Source: JBBRMW01 sp965246845
GTDB lineage: Bacteria > Chloroflexota > Anaerolineae > Aggregatilineales > UBA2796
Length of the DNA stretch: 64,000 nucleotides
Assembly (NCBI GenBank): GCA_965246845.1
Contig: CBDFFR010000012.1
Coordinates: 1,550,001-1,614,000 of the forward strand
Direction: 5' to 3'
Under the pieces are notes generated by a model. That model saw only the letters and a program-made list of their open reading frames with translations, did not search any database and was not told where the DNA came from. Position numbers and translations under genes: made by a program. Below, piece after piece: positions 8,720 through 17,221 of this stretch; positions within the stretch are counted from its first letter, which is position 1, and each line of letters starts with the position of its first letter.

Positions 8720-10537
8720 TTATGTCAAATCGGGAGAATCATTTGTATTCACGGCAACGGCTTGTACATCCGGCTTCAGTGCAGGTGCTGAATCGTTATT
8801 TGAACCACCATAGCCATAATATCCATAGTAATAACTGTAGGCATTGTCTACATCCCGCGGGTTCAAACGATTGATCACCACCCCCGCTATCGGTATGGAT
8901 AGCTGGGCAAACTCCTGAATGACGTGTGCAGCAGCCCCTCGGCGGGTTTTTCGAGCCTCAACAACCAATATAACGGTTGCATTAGCAACATTGGCAAGCG
9001 TGTAGCTATCGGAAACGGTAAGTGCCGGAGGGGTATCGAAGATAACCACGTCATAGTCTTCGCTCGCCGCTAACTGTTCTACGAAGTCCTGCATTTGGGC
9101 AGCTCCCAGGAGTTCCGCCGGATTTGCCGCAGAGTATCCCGCCGTAATGACATCCAATCCTGGAACTTTGGTCTTTTGCACCACTGCTGACGTCAGCAAC
9201 GACAGCTTGCGTGCCGGATCGATGACTTGCGGTTCTCTGGATGCTTGAGTCCCTGTAAGCGCATCCTTGACGACCTGATTGTATAAACCAGCACCTTGAA
9301 TACGAGTTCCCATGCTCGTGAGTGCATTCGACAAACCAATAACGTTATTCAGACCGAAAATATTGTGCTGGTTGGGTCTTCGTATATCCGCGTCGATCAG
9401 CAGCACACGCATTCCAGTCACGGAAAACATGACCGCCAGATTCGCTGCTGTTACCGTCTTGCCTTCTCCGGGGCTTGGGCTGGTGACGATATAGACGCGA
9501 TGACTGGCGTTTTTATGCTTCTCTGCGTAGATCAGGCCGACCCGCACCATCCGATAAGCTTCTGAAACAGGCGAGCGCGGTTGCAGCCAAGTAATCAGTT
9601 TGTCCGTGTATACGTTTCGCTTGCCAAATGGGGGAACCGAACCCAACTGCCTTATCCCAACCTGCGCACTCATCTCGGCGGGGCTTCGGATTGTGTCATT
9701 CAAATATTCAAACAACGTTGCCAGACCAAAAGCTATCACAGCACCAGCCAATGCAGTAATCAACGTGCTGGACAATATCGGCAATCCAGCCGGTTTTTCA
9801 GGAATCCGCGCGTTTTCAACAAACTTCAGAGAATTGGCTGTTCCTTCCTTCTGAAGGGCTGCCAAGGTGGTCGTCAACTGTGCAAGGTTTGCTTGTGCCG
9901 CGTTGATCTGCGAAATCAATTCGTTGCGGCGTGTTGCCAAATCCACTGGCACGGGATTGCCACTGGTGTTAATTTGCGCACTAACCGAACTTAAATCCTT
10001 GCGTGCGGTGTCCAGTACATTTTGAGCATCTGCGATCTCTGTTTGCAGAGTCTTGATTTGCCCCTGCTGATTTAGTGCGAGATCGGTCGGACTGCTCGCA
10101 ATGAGTTCGGCTCCTAATTCATTTGCAATATCAGCCGCCATAACTGCGTCGGGATAAGTAACTGTGATTTCCAAAAGCGCAGTGTTGGGAACGACACGAA
10201 CCTGGAAATATCGCAACAATTCCGTTGCTGGCATTTTTATCTGAAGTTTGGTAATTGTGGCTTGCAGGACCGGATATTTCTTGACGATAACAGCATATGT
10301 GTCAGCCAGTTGCTCGCTTGTTTGAATAAGGCCCGTATTAGGATTTTGTAGATATTGTGCTGAACCAACCTGAATCGTAACCGAAGCCTGATATTGTGGA
10401 GGTTGGATCCGATTGGCAATAAAATTTACACCAGAGGCAAGCATTGCTAGAAGTATGATGAACCATAGCCAGCGTCGCAAAATTCGGAGATACGCTTTTA
10501 AATCCACGTAAACCACTCTTTCTTGATTGTCGAGCAT
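8720..10537 (-). CDS. Wzz/Wzc-type polysaccharide co-polymerase and bacterial tyrosine autokinase
   Basis: This 605-residue inner-membrane protein is expected to control chain length of an exported polysaccharide by cycles of tyrosine phosphorylation. A Wzz domain (about residues 10-100) begins with a membrane helix (FIILLAMLASGV). A coiled periplasmic region at 155-235 and a second membrane helix near 258-278 follow. The cytoplasmic BY-kinase domain then shows Walker A SPGEGKT (355-361), Walker A' VLLIDADIRRP (378-388) and Walker B VVIFDTPP (498-505). The tail carries a tyrosine cluster (YSYYYGYYGYG, 567-578), the usual autophosphorylation site. ATG 10537 is preferred over TTG 10540. It is the first gene of a two-gene operon with the PHP phosphatase. 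Confidence 0.92.
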   Translation of the reverse strand: MLDNQERVVYVDLKAYLRILRRWLWFIILLAMLASGVNFIANRIQPPQYQASVTIQVGSAQYLQNPNTGLIQTSEQLADTYAVIVKKYPVLQATITKLQIKMPATELLRYFQVRVVPNTALLEITVTYPDAVMAADIANELGAELIASSPTDLALNQQGQIKTLQTEIADAQNVLDTARKDLSSVSAQINTSGNPVPVDLATRRNELISQINAAQANLAQLTTTLAALQKEGTANSLKFVENARIPEKPAGLPILSSTLITALAGAVIAFGLATLFEYLNDTIRSPAEMSAQVGIRQLGSVPPFGKRNVYTDKLITWLQPRSPVSEAYRMVRVGLIYAEKHKNASHRVYIVTSPSPGEGKTVTAANLAVMFSVTGMRVLLIDADIRRPNQHNIFGLNNVIGLSNALTSMGTRIQGAGLYNQVVKDALTGTQASREPQVIDPARKLSLLTSAVVQKTKVPGLDVITAGYSAANPAELLGAAQMQDFVEQLAASEDYDVVIFDTPPALTVSDSYTLANVANATVILVVEARKTRRGAAAHVIQEFAQLSIPIAGVVINRLNPRDVDNAYSYYYGYYGYGGSNNDSAPALKPDVQAVAVNTNDSPDLT

Positions 10538-10789
10538 CAATGATACCTACCGGGAAGTGTAACTACAATGCGAACTGATTCAAACAAATGGGCAAAAAAA
10601 GAGATGGTACGGCTAGTGCCTCAGTTGGCACGCAGCCTAGCCCGTGATCTACCCAGCGCTTCGGGCCTTTCTCCTGCGGATTGTGGCCGTCGGCGTCATT
10701 TAAGGACGGTTTGCGTGGGGTCGCGCAGCGCGTTCAACACGTGATCAAGATCTGGCTCACTCCGCAAAGTCAGGCACTGGTCTTGGGCG

Positions 10790-11170
10790 CAATCGGCGAC
10801 ACAGTCTGTTCATGGTCAGACCTGATGGCAGAAAATGCACTGTTGCGCCAATAGTTCATTGTGCTCAAACGGCAAATCAAGCGACCCCGGTTTACGTCGT
10901 GGGACAGGTGGCTAACGGTCTGGTTGACGAGCCGCTGGCGGCAGGCGATAGTTCTCGTTCAGCCCGATACGGTGCTGCGCTAGCATCGCGAGCTGTTCAA
11001 GCACTTCTGTCAGGCAAATCCCGGCATACTGGCGACAAACAAGCATCGACTGCGGACGTGGTGGCGCTGATCAAACGGATGGCGTCGGAGAATCGGTTGT
11101 GGGGCGCGAAGCGGATATAAGGCAAACTGTTCAAGCGAGCGTATGCCGCAGATCATGCGTACGTAGCAGT
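10790..11170 (+). pseudogene. Degenerate integrase-core (IS3-like) transposase remnant
   Basis: Read across frames, the stretch gives pieces typical of an rve-type transposase: LMAENALLRQ*FIVLKRQIKRPRF, then WRQAIVLVQPDTVLR*HRELFK, then a frame change to ALIKRMASENRLWGAKRI*GKLFK. Stops fall where conserved Gln, Trp and Arg codons are expected, and at least one frameshift is needed. The catalytic D,D-35-E half is missing or beyond recognition. This is an old, inactive relic. No matching terminal repeats were found around it. Confidence 0.75.
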
Positions 11171-11421
11171 GAGAGCTGGCGCTGCGGGTCATTCCACTCC
11201 GCATCGTGCCAGCGGCCAATTTGGTCCAGAACGAGGTTTATCGCACGCGGAGACAACCTGCCATCGGGTGCGCGAGCAGAAACTTCGGCAGCGCTCAAGA
11301 ATAGGACCGTATTGTGTTATCTATTATGGGTTTCTGGTCGGATGACGGATGTAGCCCTAAAGGCAGTGCATCACTTTCTCGTGTTCTCGAATAGCTTGAT
11401 GTACCCATCTTCTTAAACCAT

Positions 11422-11442
11422 GCGCTGATTCCTGACGCAACC
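11422..11442. repeat. Isolated insertion-sequence end, similar to the IS6-type element at 31.8 kb
   Basis: The reverse complement reads GGTTGCGTCAGG followed by AATCAG. It matches the terminal repeat of the intact element at 31,781-32,753 (GGTAGCGTCAGG, then AATCAG at its right end) in all but a few bases. No transposase of that type is recognisable next to it, so it is a solo end left by deletion or decay. Confidence 0.55.
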
Positions 11443-11588
11443 GCAAACTCTGATTAGTCTGTTTTTCTTGACTGTTGCCATCTTGATAGCCAAGCGTACA
11501 TGCGAAACCATAGGCATCGATCATAATTCATAACACCCTCTATTGTTATAGTTTCTTAGTACCAAATTTGAATGCCAGGAATCTTTCC

Positions 11589-12269
11589 ATGCCTGCTATC
11601 CTTTTCGTTGAAGATGATGCCACCATTGCCATGGGGGTGGAATACTCGCTTAAGCAGGACGGTTTCCAGGTCAGTCTGGCTTACCGCCTGGAGGAAGCCC
11701 GCAGCCTGATCAAGCGCAGTTCTTTTGACCTGGTGCTGCTGGACTTGAGTCTGCCGGATGGAAGCGGTTATGAGCTGTGTAAAGAAATCCGCGCCGCTGG
11801 GGATATACCCATCATCATCCTTTCTGTCCGCGACGAAGAGGCCAGCATCGTTCTCGGCCTCGACCTCGGCGCGGACGATTACCTCACCAAGCCTTTCCGC
11901 TTGCGCGAACTGATCTCGCGCATGAATGCCGTGCTGCGTCGGCGCGGGTCGGGCGAGGCCGCTGACCGCGTCCTGATTTGCAGGGATGTGATGGTGGTCA
12001 CCCAGCAGGCCAAGGTATACAAAAATGGGCGTGAGGTGATCCTGACCGCGCTGGAATATCGCCTGCTGCTTGCGTTGATCGCCAATCAGGGGAGGGTACT
12101 CACTCGCACTCAGATTTTGGCTCAAATCTGGGATGTGGACGAGGATTTCGTCAACGACAATACCCTTAGCGTTTATATCAAGCGCCTGCGCGAGAAACTT
12201 GAGAACGATCCGCAGAACCCGACATTGATTACGACGGTACGCGGTCTTGGTTATAAAGCAGGCGACTAA
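11589..12269 (+). CDS. OmpR/PhoB-family response regulator
   Basis: The 226-residue DNA-binding response regulator has a receiver domain (1-115) with acidic pocket VEDD (7-10), phospho-acceptor Asp52 in LLDLSLPDGSG and the switch lysine in DYLTKPF. The C-terminal winged helix has LTALEYRLLLAL, the GRVLTRTQIL turn and the recognition helix VNDNTLSVYIKRLREKL. ATG 11589 is chosen because an AGGAA site lies upstream and the protein then begins right at the receiver's first strand. The kinase gene follows after one base, and the ABC transporter it probably controls comes next on the same strand. Confidence 0.95.
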   Translation: MPAILFVEDDATIAMGVEYSLKQDGFQVSLAYRLEEARSLIKRSSFDLVLLDLSLPDGSGYELCKEIRAAGDIPIIILSVRDEEASIVLGLDLGADDYLTKPFRLRELISRMNAVLRRRGSGEAADRVLICRDVMVVTQQAKVYKNGREVILTALEYRLLLALIANQGRVLTRTQILAQIWDVDEDFVNDNTLSVYIKRLREKLENDPQNPTLITTVRGLGYKAGD

Positions 12270-12270
12270 T

Positions 12271-13503
12271 ATGAATCTTCTCAGCAACATCGAAGACCAA
12301 CGTTTACTGGTTCGCATGGCGGGCCTATCGCTGGTCGCGCTCTTCGTGGTCGTCGTCCTTGATCTGGCGCTGACTCTCTACGTTAACCATGCGCTCGTGG
12401 ATACCTATGCTGGCATCGTGGGAACGGTAGCGCAGAAATATCCACAAGCCGAAGCGCAGGTAGTACGGGATATCGGTGTGCCAGACGCCCCTTCCATCAG
12501 TGTGGGGTACCAGGTATTGGGGAAATATGGGCTGCACGATCTGGGCGCAGCCCAAAGTGGCATTGGGACCGAGCTGTTGGCGCGTCTATTGCCGATTGGA
12601 TTGGCGCTGACCGGGCTTACGTGTGCCGGGTTTGCCTTGCTTTTGGCAGAGTATCAGCGCTCCATCTCCGCGCAGTTGACCGGGCTATCGGTTTACCTGC
12701 GCCAACTCGACGCTGGCGATTATGTACTCGACGTGCGCGATAACGGCGAGGGTAGCTTCAGCCTGCTGAAGAACGACCTGTATAAAGTCACCGTGCGTCT
12801 GCGCGAACAGTCCGAGCTACTGCAAAAGGATAAGACCGCCCTCTCCAACCTGATCGCCGACATCTCCCATCAGATCAAAACCCCGCTCACGTCGCTGGGT
12901 GTTTTTGCCGACCTGCTAGCCGAAGACCCCCCAGAGGCGGAGCGGCGTGCGTTTGTCGAGCGAATGCGTACACAGATCGGGCGCATCCAGTGGTTGGTGG
13001 CCGTGCTGCTCAAACTCGCCAAGCTGGATGCTGGTACGGCGGTGTTCAAGAGAGAGCCCGTAAACGTCCGTCGGCTGATCGAAAAGGCACTGGAACCGCT
13101 ACAGATTCCGCTCGAGATCAAGAGGCAAGAACTCGTAATTCGTGGGGAGGATGGGGTCAGCTTTATCGGCGACCTCAACTGGAGTGTGGAGGCGCTGACC
13201 AACGTGGTCAAGAACTGTGTCGAGCATACCCCTGAAGGCGGGAAGATCGAGATCAGCTATGGCGTGAATGCCCTCTACACTGAGATCATTGTCAGCGACG
13301 ATGGCGAGGGGATTGCAAGTCGAGATTTACCGAATATCTTCAATCGCTTCTATCGCCGTGAGAACACTGGGGACAACAATGTCGGCATCGGGATGGCTTT
13401 AGCTAAAGCCATCCTCACCGCTCAGGGCGGCGATATTTCCGTCCGGAGTCAGCACGGCGTAGGCACGAGCTTTAATATTCGGGTTTTTAGCGGGGTGGTG
13501 TAG
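12271..13503 (+). CDS. Membrane sensor histidine kinase
   Basis: The 410-residue kinase has transmembrane segments at about 19-38 and 105-126. They enclose a small extracytoplasmic loop of ~65 residues with no recognised domain. A HAMP-like linker (127-185) is followed by the phospho-acceptor H-box IADISHQIKTPLTSL with His200. The catalytic domain has N box NVVKNCVEHTP, G1 box SDDGEGI, F box FNRFYR and G2 box GIGMALAKAI. The HQIKTPL H-box and short sensor loop recall kinases paired with FtsX-type ABC transporters, where the transporter often does the sensing. ATG 12271 follows the regulator stop after one base, so translation is coupled. Confidence 0.93.
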   Translation: MNLLSNIEDQRLLVRMAGLSLVALFVVVVLDLALTLYVNHALVDTYAGIVGTVAQKYPQAEAQVVRDIGVPDAPSISVGYQVLGKYGLHDLGAAQSGIGTELLARLLPIGLALTGLTCAGFALLLAEYQRSISAQLTGLSVYLRQLDAGDYVLDVRDNGEGSFSLLKNDLYKVTVRLREQSELLQKDKTALSNLIADISHQIKTPLTSLGVFADLLAEDPPEAERRAFVERMRTQIGRIQWLVAVLLKLAKLDAGTAVFKREPVNVRRLIEKALEPLQIPLEIKRQELVIRGEDGVSFIGDLNWSVEALTNVVKNCVEHTPEGGKIEISYGVNALYTEIIVSDDGEGIASRDLPNIFNRFYRRENTGDNNVGIGMALAKAILTAQGGDISVRSQHGVGTSFNIRVFSGVV

Positions 13504-13827
13504 AACCGTGACGATGCAATGTACCTCATGGGCAGTTTTTGGGGAGTCTTGAAGACCCTCAACTGGTTCAGAAACCCGCCGCTCAATACCTTCTGGAAGC
13601 GTTTCTCTGCTTATGTTTTTCTAGATCGAGTCACTTCAGATTTACGGTTATCACCTCTTCCTGGCGCGCCTGCGATGGGTCTGGCCCATTATGAATGTGT
13701 TTTGCGCCAGCAATGGTCTCTCGGAGAAATCCGATTATGAATAATTTGTCACTATTCCCGTCACCGCAAAGTCACTTTACACCCCTATACTGCGAACAAT
13801 GGGCTATAAAAACTTTGGAGATACGTC
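13504..13827 (+). promoter_or_regulatory. Intergenic region with candidate promoter for the ABC/BMP genes
   Basis: These 324 bases between the kinase and ATPase genes show no convincing gene. The first 240 bases hold nothing I recognise. The last 80 contain three GTCAC direct repeats, a TATACT -10 element (13,786-13,791) and a GGAG ribosome site before the GTG start at 13,828. This suggests the transporter has its own regulated promoter. Confidence 0.5.
13748..13775 (+). promoter_or_regulatory. Candidate response-regulator operator: three GTCAC direct repeats
   Basis: GTCAC occurs at 13,748-13,752, 13,760-13,764 and 13,771-13,775, with starts 12 and 11 bases apart. That is about one helical turn, the arrangement used by PhoB/OmpR-type dimers. 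The third repeat lies where a -35 element would be relative to TATACT at 13,786-13,791, as in class II activated promoters. No good -35 hexamer is present. Confidence 0.5.
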
Positions 13828-14511
13828 GTGGAAATTCTCAAGGTAAACAACCTCTCAAAGGTATACGGAAAAGGTGATACACAGATCAAGGCTATTAATG
13901 ATGTCAGCTTCAGCGTGGAAAAGGGGGAGTTCGTTGCTATTGTCGGGGCTTCCGGTTCTGGCAAATCAACCCTGCTGCACATTATGGGCGGGGTTGACAC
14001 GCCCACCTCCGGGCAAGTGCTGGTAGACGGGATAGATATCTTCGGTCTTGACCAGACCAAACTGGCTATCTTTCGTCGTCGACAAATCGGGCTGATCTAT
14101 CAGTTCTATAACCTGATTCCCATCCTCGACATGGAGGAGAATATCACTTTGCCGCTATTGCTGGATGGACGCAGGTTAGACGAGGAACGCCTCAAGGAGA
14201 TTGTCACGACGTTGGGGTTGTCTGATCGAACCAAGCACCTGCCGAATCAGCTATCGGGTGGGCAGCAGCAGCGGGTTTCCATTGGCCGCGCGCTGATCAA
14301 CAATCCCGCGCTGATGCTGGCCGACGAGCCGACGGGCAACTTGGATAGCGCCAATGCTAAAGAGATCATCTCGCTCCTCAAGCTCTCCAACCAACGTTAC
14401 CATCAGACACTGATCGTAGTGACCCATGACCGCGACATTGCCTTGCAAGCTGATCGCATTATCACCTTTGGTGACGGACGCATCCTGCGCGATGAGGAGG
14501 TGCGAGCATGA
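13828..14511 (+). CDS. ABC transporter ATP-binding protein, MacB/LolD type
   Basis: The 227-residue ATPase of an FtsX-class exporter or mechanotransmission transporter has Walker A GASGSGKST (residues ~40-48), Q-loop YQFYNLIP, signature LSGGQQQR, Walker B LMLADEPTGNLDS and the switch His in VVTHD. GTG 13,828 follows a GGAG site. Its stop overlaps the permease start by four bases (ATGA), indicating a tight translational pair. By analogy with Bce/Ytr modules, the pair may handle a cell-envelope antibiotic or lipid. The substrate cannot be read from the sequence. Confidence 0.95.
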   Translation: MEILKVNNLSKVYGKGDTQIKAINDVSFSVEKGEFVAIVGASGSGKSTLLHIMGGVDTPTSGQVLVDGIDIFGLDQTKLAIFRRRQIGLIYQFYNLIPILDMEENITLPLLLDGRRLDEERLKEIVTTLGLSDRTKHLPNQLSGGQQQRVSIGRALINNPALMLADEPTGNLDSANAKEIISLLKLSNQRYHQTLIVVTHDRDIALQADRIITFGDGRILRDEEVRA

Positions 14512-17177
14512 ACATCCTGACGACATATACCCTGAAGTACCTGCGGCTGAACAGGAAACGGACTGCGGTGACTATCTTGGGGGTGATCCTGTCCACTACG
14601 CTGATCTGTGGGGTATTCCTGCTAGGCGTCAGCTTTCAGAAGTTGATGATCGACCACGAGATTTTCGTGACGGGGAATTGGCACGCCCAGTTTCTCGCTG
14701 TGCCATTCGATAAAGCAAAATATATCACCGAAAACAGTGCCGTCGAAGCGGCGATGTTTAGCACACAGCTTGGGAACGCCACCTACGGCAGCCAGAACAC
14801 AGTTAGACCATACCTGCGCATCACCGCCTATGACCCTCTTACATTCCAAAACCGACCCATCAAGCTGATCTCTGGACGCCTCCCTCAAAACGGGGATGAG
14901 ATCGTGATTTCGCGGGTGATGGTCGCAGACTCTGGCCTGGGTCTGGAACCCGGCAGTATGCTGAAAGTGAGCTTCGGTCAACGGAATATCCCCAACCACG
15001 ATGAGCTTGTCAAGGCATGGGGAGGAGAAGAATTTATCTCTTTGCAAGATAGGGAAACTTTTACTCCGTCCGTTTCCAAGAGCTACACGGTGGTCGGTGT
15101 CATGGTACCCCTGTCCAATGAGACCAGTATGCCCGCCGCCTTCCCGGCCTTGACTTACCTCGATTCGGCTCAATTGGCCCCAGCAGACAAAGTGAACATT
15201 TCGATCCTGGCGCGTGATCCGCGCAGCATTAACACCACCGCGCCAGAGATGGGGAAGAACGCTGGATTGGCGGTAATCACAGGGGCGGCGGGTCAGGCTA
15301 ACGAAAGCATCATCTACAACCAAGACCTGTTGAGCTGGATGGGCGGCAGCGCCCGATCCAACTATGCACGCTTCTTCCCGGTAATTCTCGCCACTCTCAT
15401 CGCTCTGATCGTGTGTGGCTCGGCATTTGTGATCTACAATGCTTTTGCCATCTCGATTAGTGAGCGAAAAAAGCAGTTTGGTATGTTTGCCAGCGTAGGT
15501 GCCACTTCGGCGCAGATTCGCCGCATCGTGCTGATCGAGGCTGGCATTATCGGTGTGATTAGCATTCCGCTGGGTATCTTGAGCGCTATCATCGGGGTCG
15601 GGATTCTGTTGAAGCTCACGCAGGGGATCGTCACCCAGTTGATCCTTGACGCAGAGCAGGGGATGCAATTGGTAGTCGCGCCGTTGGTCATCGGCTTGAC
15701 GGTGCTGTTTTCCGCAGTGACCATCTTGCTTTCGGCTTGGATTCCCGCCCGACGCGCCTCTCGTGTTTCGCCCATCGATGCCATCCGCCAGAGCGGCGAG
15801 ATCGCGACGAGCAAGCCGCTCAAACTGCGTACTAACCCACTCATCCGGCGCGTGATTGGGTTCGAGGGCGAGCTAGCGCTCAAATCTCTCCAGCGTGACC
15901 GCAAGAGATACCTCACCACGCTACTCTCGCTCATGATCAGCATCATCTTATTCGTAACTTTCAACTCCCTGATGCTGTACACCAATACTACCCAGAACAT
16001 GGCTGTCCAGGCGATGAACTACGATCTGCAAATCGACTTGGACTTCCGTCAAACCCATGCTTCTCAATTTGCCGCGCTTGTTAGCCAGTTGCCAGAAGTG
16101 AAGCGGGTTACTTACAGACGTTCCCACTATTCGCTGTATGTTCCCGCCCGCGCGGTAATCACCGATACGGCACATCAAGCCTTGCAGGAACTGACCAATC
16201 TTAAACTCGAAAATCTGCCCCGCCCTGTAGAAGGCGGTACCTACGCATTTGTTCTCGAGGTAACTGCTGTGGGGTCAGCCGAGTTTGCCCACTATGCCGC
16301 CCAGCTTGGTCTGGATGTGCAGCGATTTTCCGATCCATCCGCACCGCAGGGGATTTTGGTCAACCACCCCAGCCTGCGTCAGAACGGCAAGCTGTACGAT
16401 TTCGACCTGTTCAACCTGAAGCCAGGCGATACGATGACTGTCTCCAAGATGCCTGAGTGGTCTGCCCACACTGGGGACGATTCACCGGCCAGCCTGACAT
16501 GGACGATAGGTGCGATCACGCGAGAGACACCCCTGGGTCTGATGGGGATAACCCTGACACCAGAATTGATTGTCTCGGATGCCGTATTCGACGCTTTGAG
16601 CGACAAGTTGCTGCGAGTGGGCCCGATCAATGCCGGAAACATGACCGTTAAAAGCGATGATCCGGAAGCGGCGTTGGCAGCTATCGAACGGCTCTACAAG
16701 TCTACGGTTGGGGGCAATTTCTCATACTATTCGATGGCAGATTTCAATAAGGGCAAAAACCTGACCATGCTAATGACAAACCTGTTCTTCTACGGGTTCC
16801 TGACGCTGATCACCCTGATCGGAGTGACCAACGTTATCAACACATTGGATACCAGCATCAAGTTGCGCCGACGCGAGTTCGCCATGCTCAAGTCGGTTGG
16901 GCTGACGCCAGGTGCGTTCCGGCGCATGTTGCGTTACGAGAGCCTGTTCTATGGGCTGACCGCCCTGCTATATGGTCTGCCAATAGCGATCGCCTTGAGC
17001 GTGGTCATCTACTCCCAGTTCGATACGGTAAGTGCCTTCGCCTTCAGCCTACCCTGGGGGGCGATTGCGGTTTGCGTCGTCGGCATCCTCACCATCGTCT
17101 TTGGCACCATGATGATCGCCGGCGCAATGATCCGCAACGACAACATCGTGGACACGATCAAAGAGCAGAATTTGTAG
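14508..17177 (+). CDS. FtsX-type ABC transporter permease with two large ectodomains
   Basis: The 889-residue permease is built as two FtsX-like halves. Half one has TM1 (~18-40), an extracytoplasmic region to ~285, and three helices (~288-315, 340-370, 388-415). Half two has a helix at ~468-490, a second extracytoplasmic region to ~755, and three helices (~760-785, 812-845, 852-880). The ALKSLQRDRKRYLTTLLS junction marks the start of the second half. Two large ectodomains differ from BceB (one) and MacB (four helices), and resemble the fused LolCE/SalY-like layout. It partners the ATPase and is followed after 44 bases by the BMP lipoprotein. Confidence 0.92.
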   Translation: MNILTTYTLKYLRLNRKRTAVTILGVILSTTLICGVFLLGVSFQKLMIDHEIFVTGNWHAQFLAVPFDKAKYITENSAVEAAMFSTQLGNATYGSQNTVRPYLRITAYDPLTFQNRPIKLISGRLPQNGDEIVISRVMVADSGLGLEPGSMLKVSFGQRNIPNHDELVKAWGGEEFISLQDRETFTPSVSKSYTVVGVMVPLSNETSMPAAFPALTYLDSAQLAPADKVNISILARDPRSINTTAPEMGKNAGLAVITGAAGQANESIIYNQDLLSWMGGSARSNYARFFPVILATLIALIVCGSAFVIYNAFAISISERKKQFGMFASVGATSAQIRRIVLIEAGIIGVISIPLGILSAIIGVGILLKLTQGIVTQLILDAEQGMQLVVAPLVIGLTVLFSAVTILLSAWIPARRASRVSPIDAIRQSGEIATSKPLKLRTNPLIRRVIGFEGELALKSLQRDRKRYLTTLLSLMISIILFVTFNSLMLYTNTTQNMAVQAMNYDLQIDLDFRQTHASQFAALVSQLPEVKRVTYRRSHYSLYVPARAVITDTAHQALQELTNLKLENLPRPVEGGTYAFVLEVTAVGSAEFAHYAAQLGLDVQRFSDPSAPQGILVNHPSLRQNGKLYDFDLFNLKPGDTMTVSKMPEWSAHTGDDSPASLTWTIGAITRETPLGLMGITLTPELIVSDAVFDALSDKLLRVGPINAGNMTVKSDDPEAALAAIERLYKSTVGGNFSYYSMADFNKGKNLTMLMTNLFFYGFLTLITLIGVTNVINTLDTSIKLRRREFAMLKSVGLTPGAFRRMLRYESLFYGLTALLYGLPIAIALSVVIYSQFDTVSAFAFSLPWGAIAVCVVGILTIVFGTMMIAGAMIRNDNIVDTIKEQNL

Positions 17178-17221
17178 GTTTGTACTGAGCGTTTTATCGG
17201 AATTTGAATGAGGAAATCAGA

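Larger units (their letters stand above)
10541..11567. other. Non-coding stretch with decayed mobile-element debris
   Basis: About 1 kb lies between the tyrosine-kinase gene and the response-regulator gene, and no intact gene is present. It holds the upstream region of the kinase operon, a stop-riddled integrase-type transposase relic (about 10,790-11,170) and a lone insertion-sequence end (11,422-11,442). The last ~100 bases, rich in AT, must contain the promoter for the response-regulator operon. No clean -35/-10 pair was found there. Confidence 0.6.

Noticed and set aside
11556..12317. 253-codon minus-strand frame
   Set aside because: Antisense to the response regulator, whose motifs are complete.
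13519..13740. 73-codon frame between kinase and ATPase genes
   Set aside because: No ribosome site, no recognisable motif; the region is better explained as leader and promoter.
14622..15668. 348-codon minus-strand frame
   Set aside because: Antisense to the FtsX-type permease gene, composition typical of a shadow frame.
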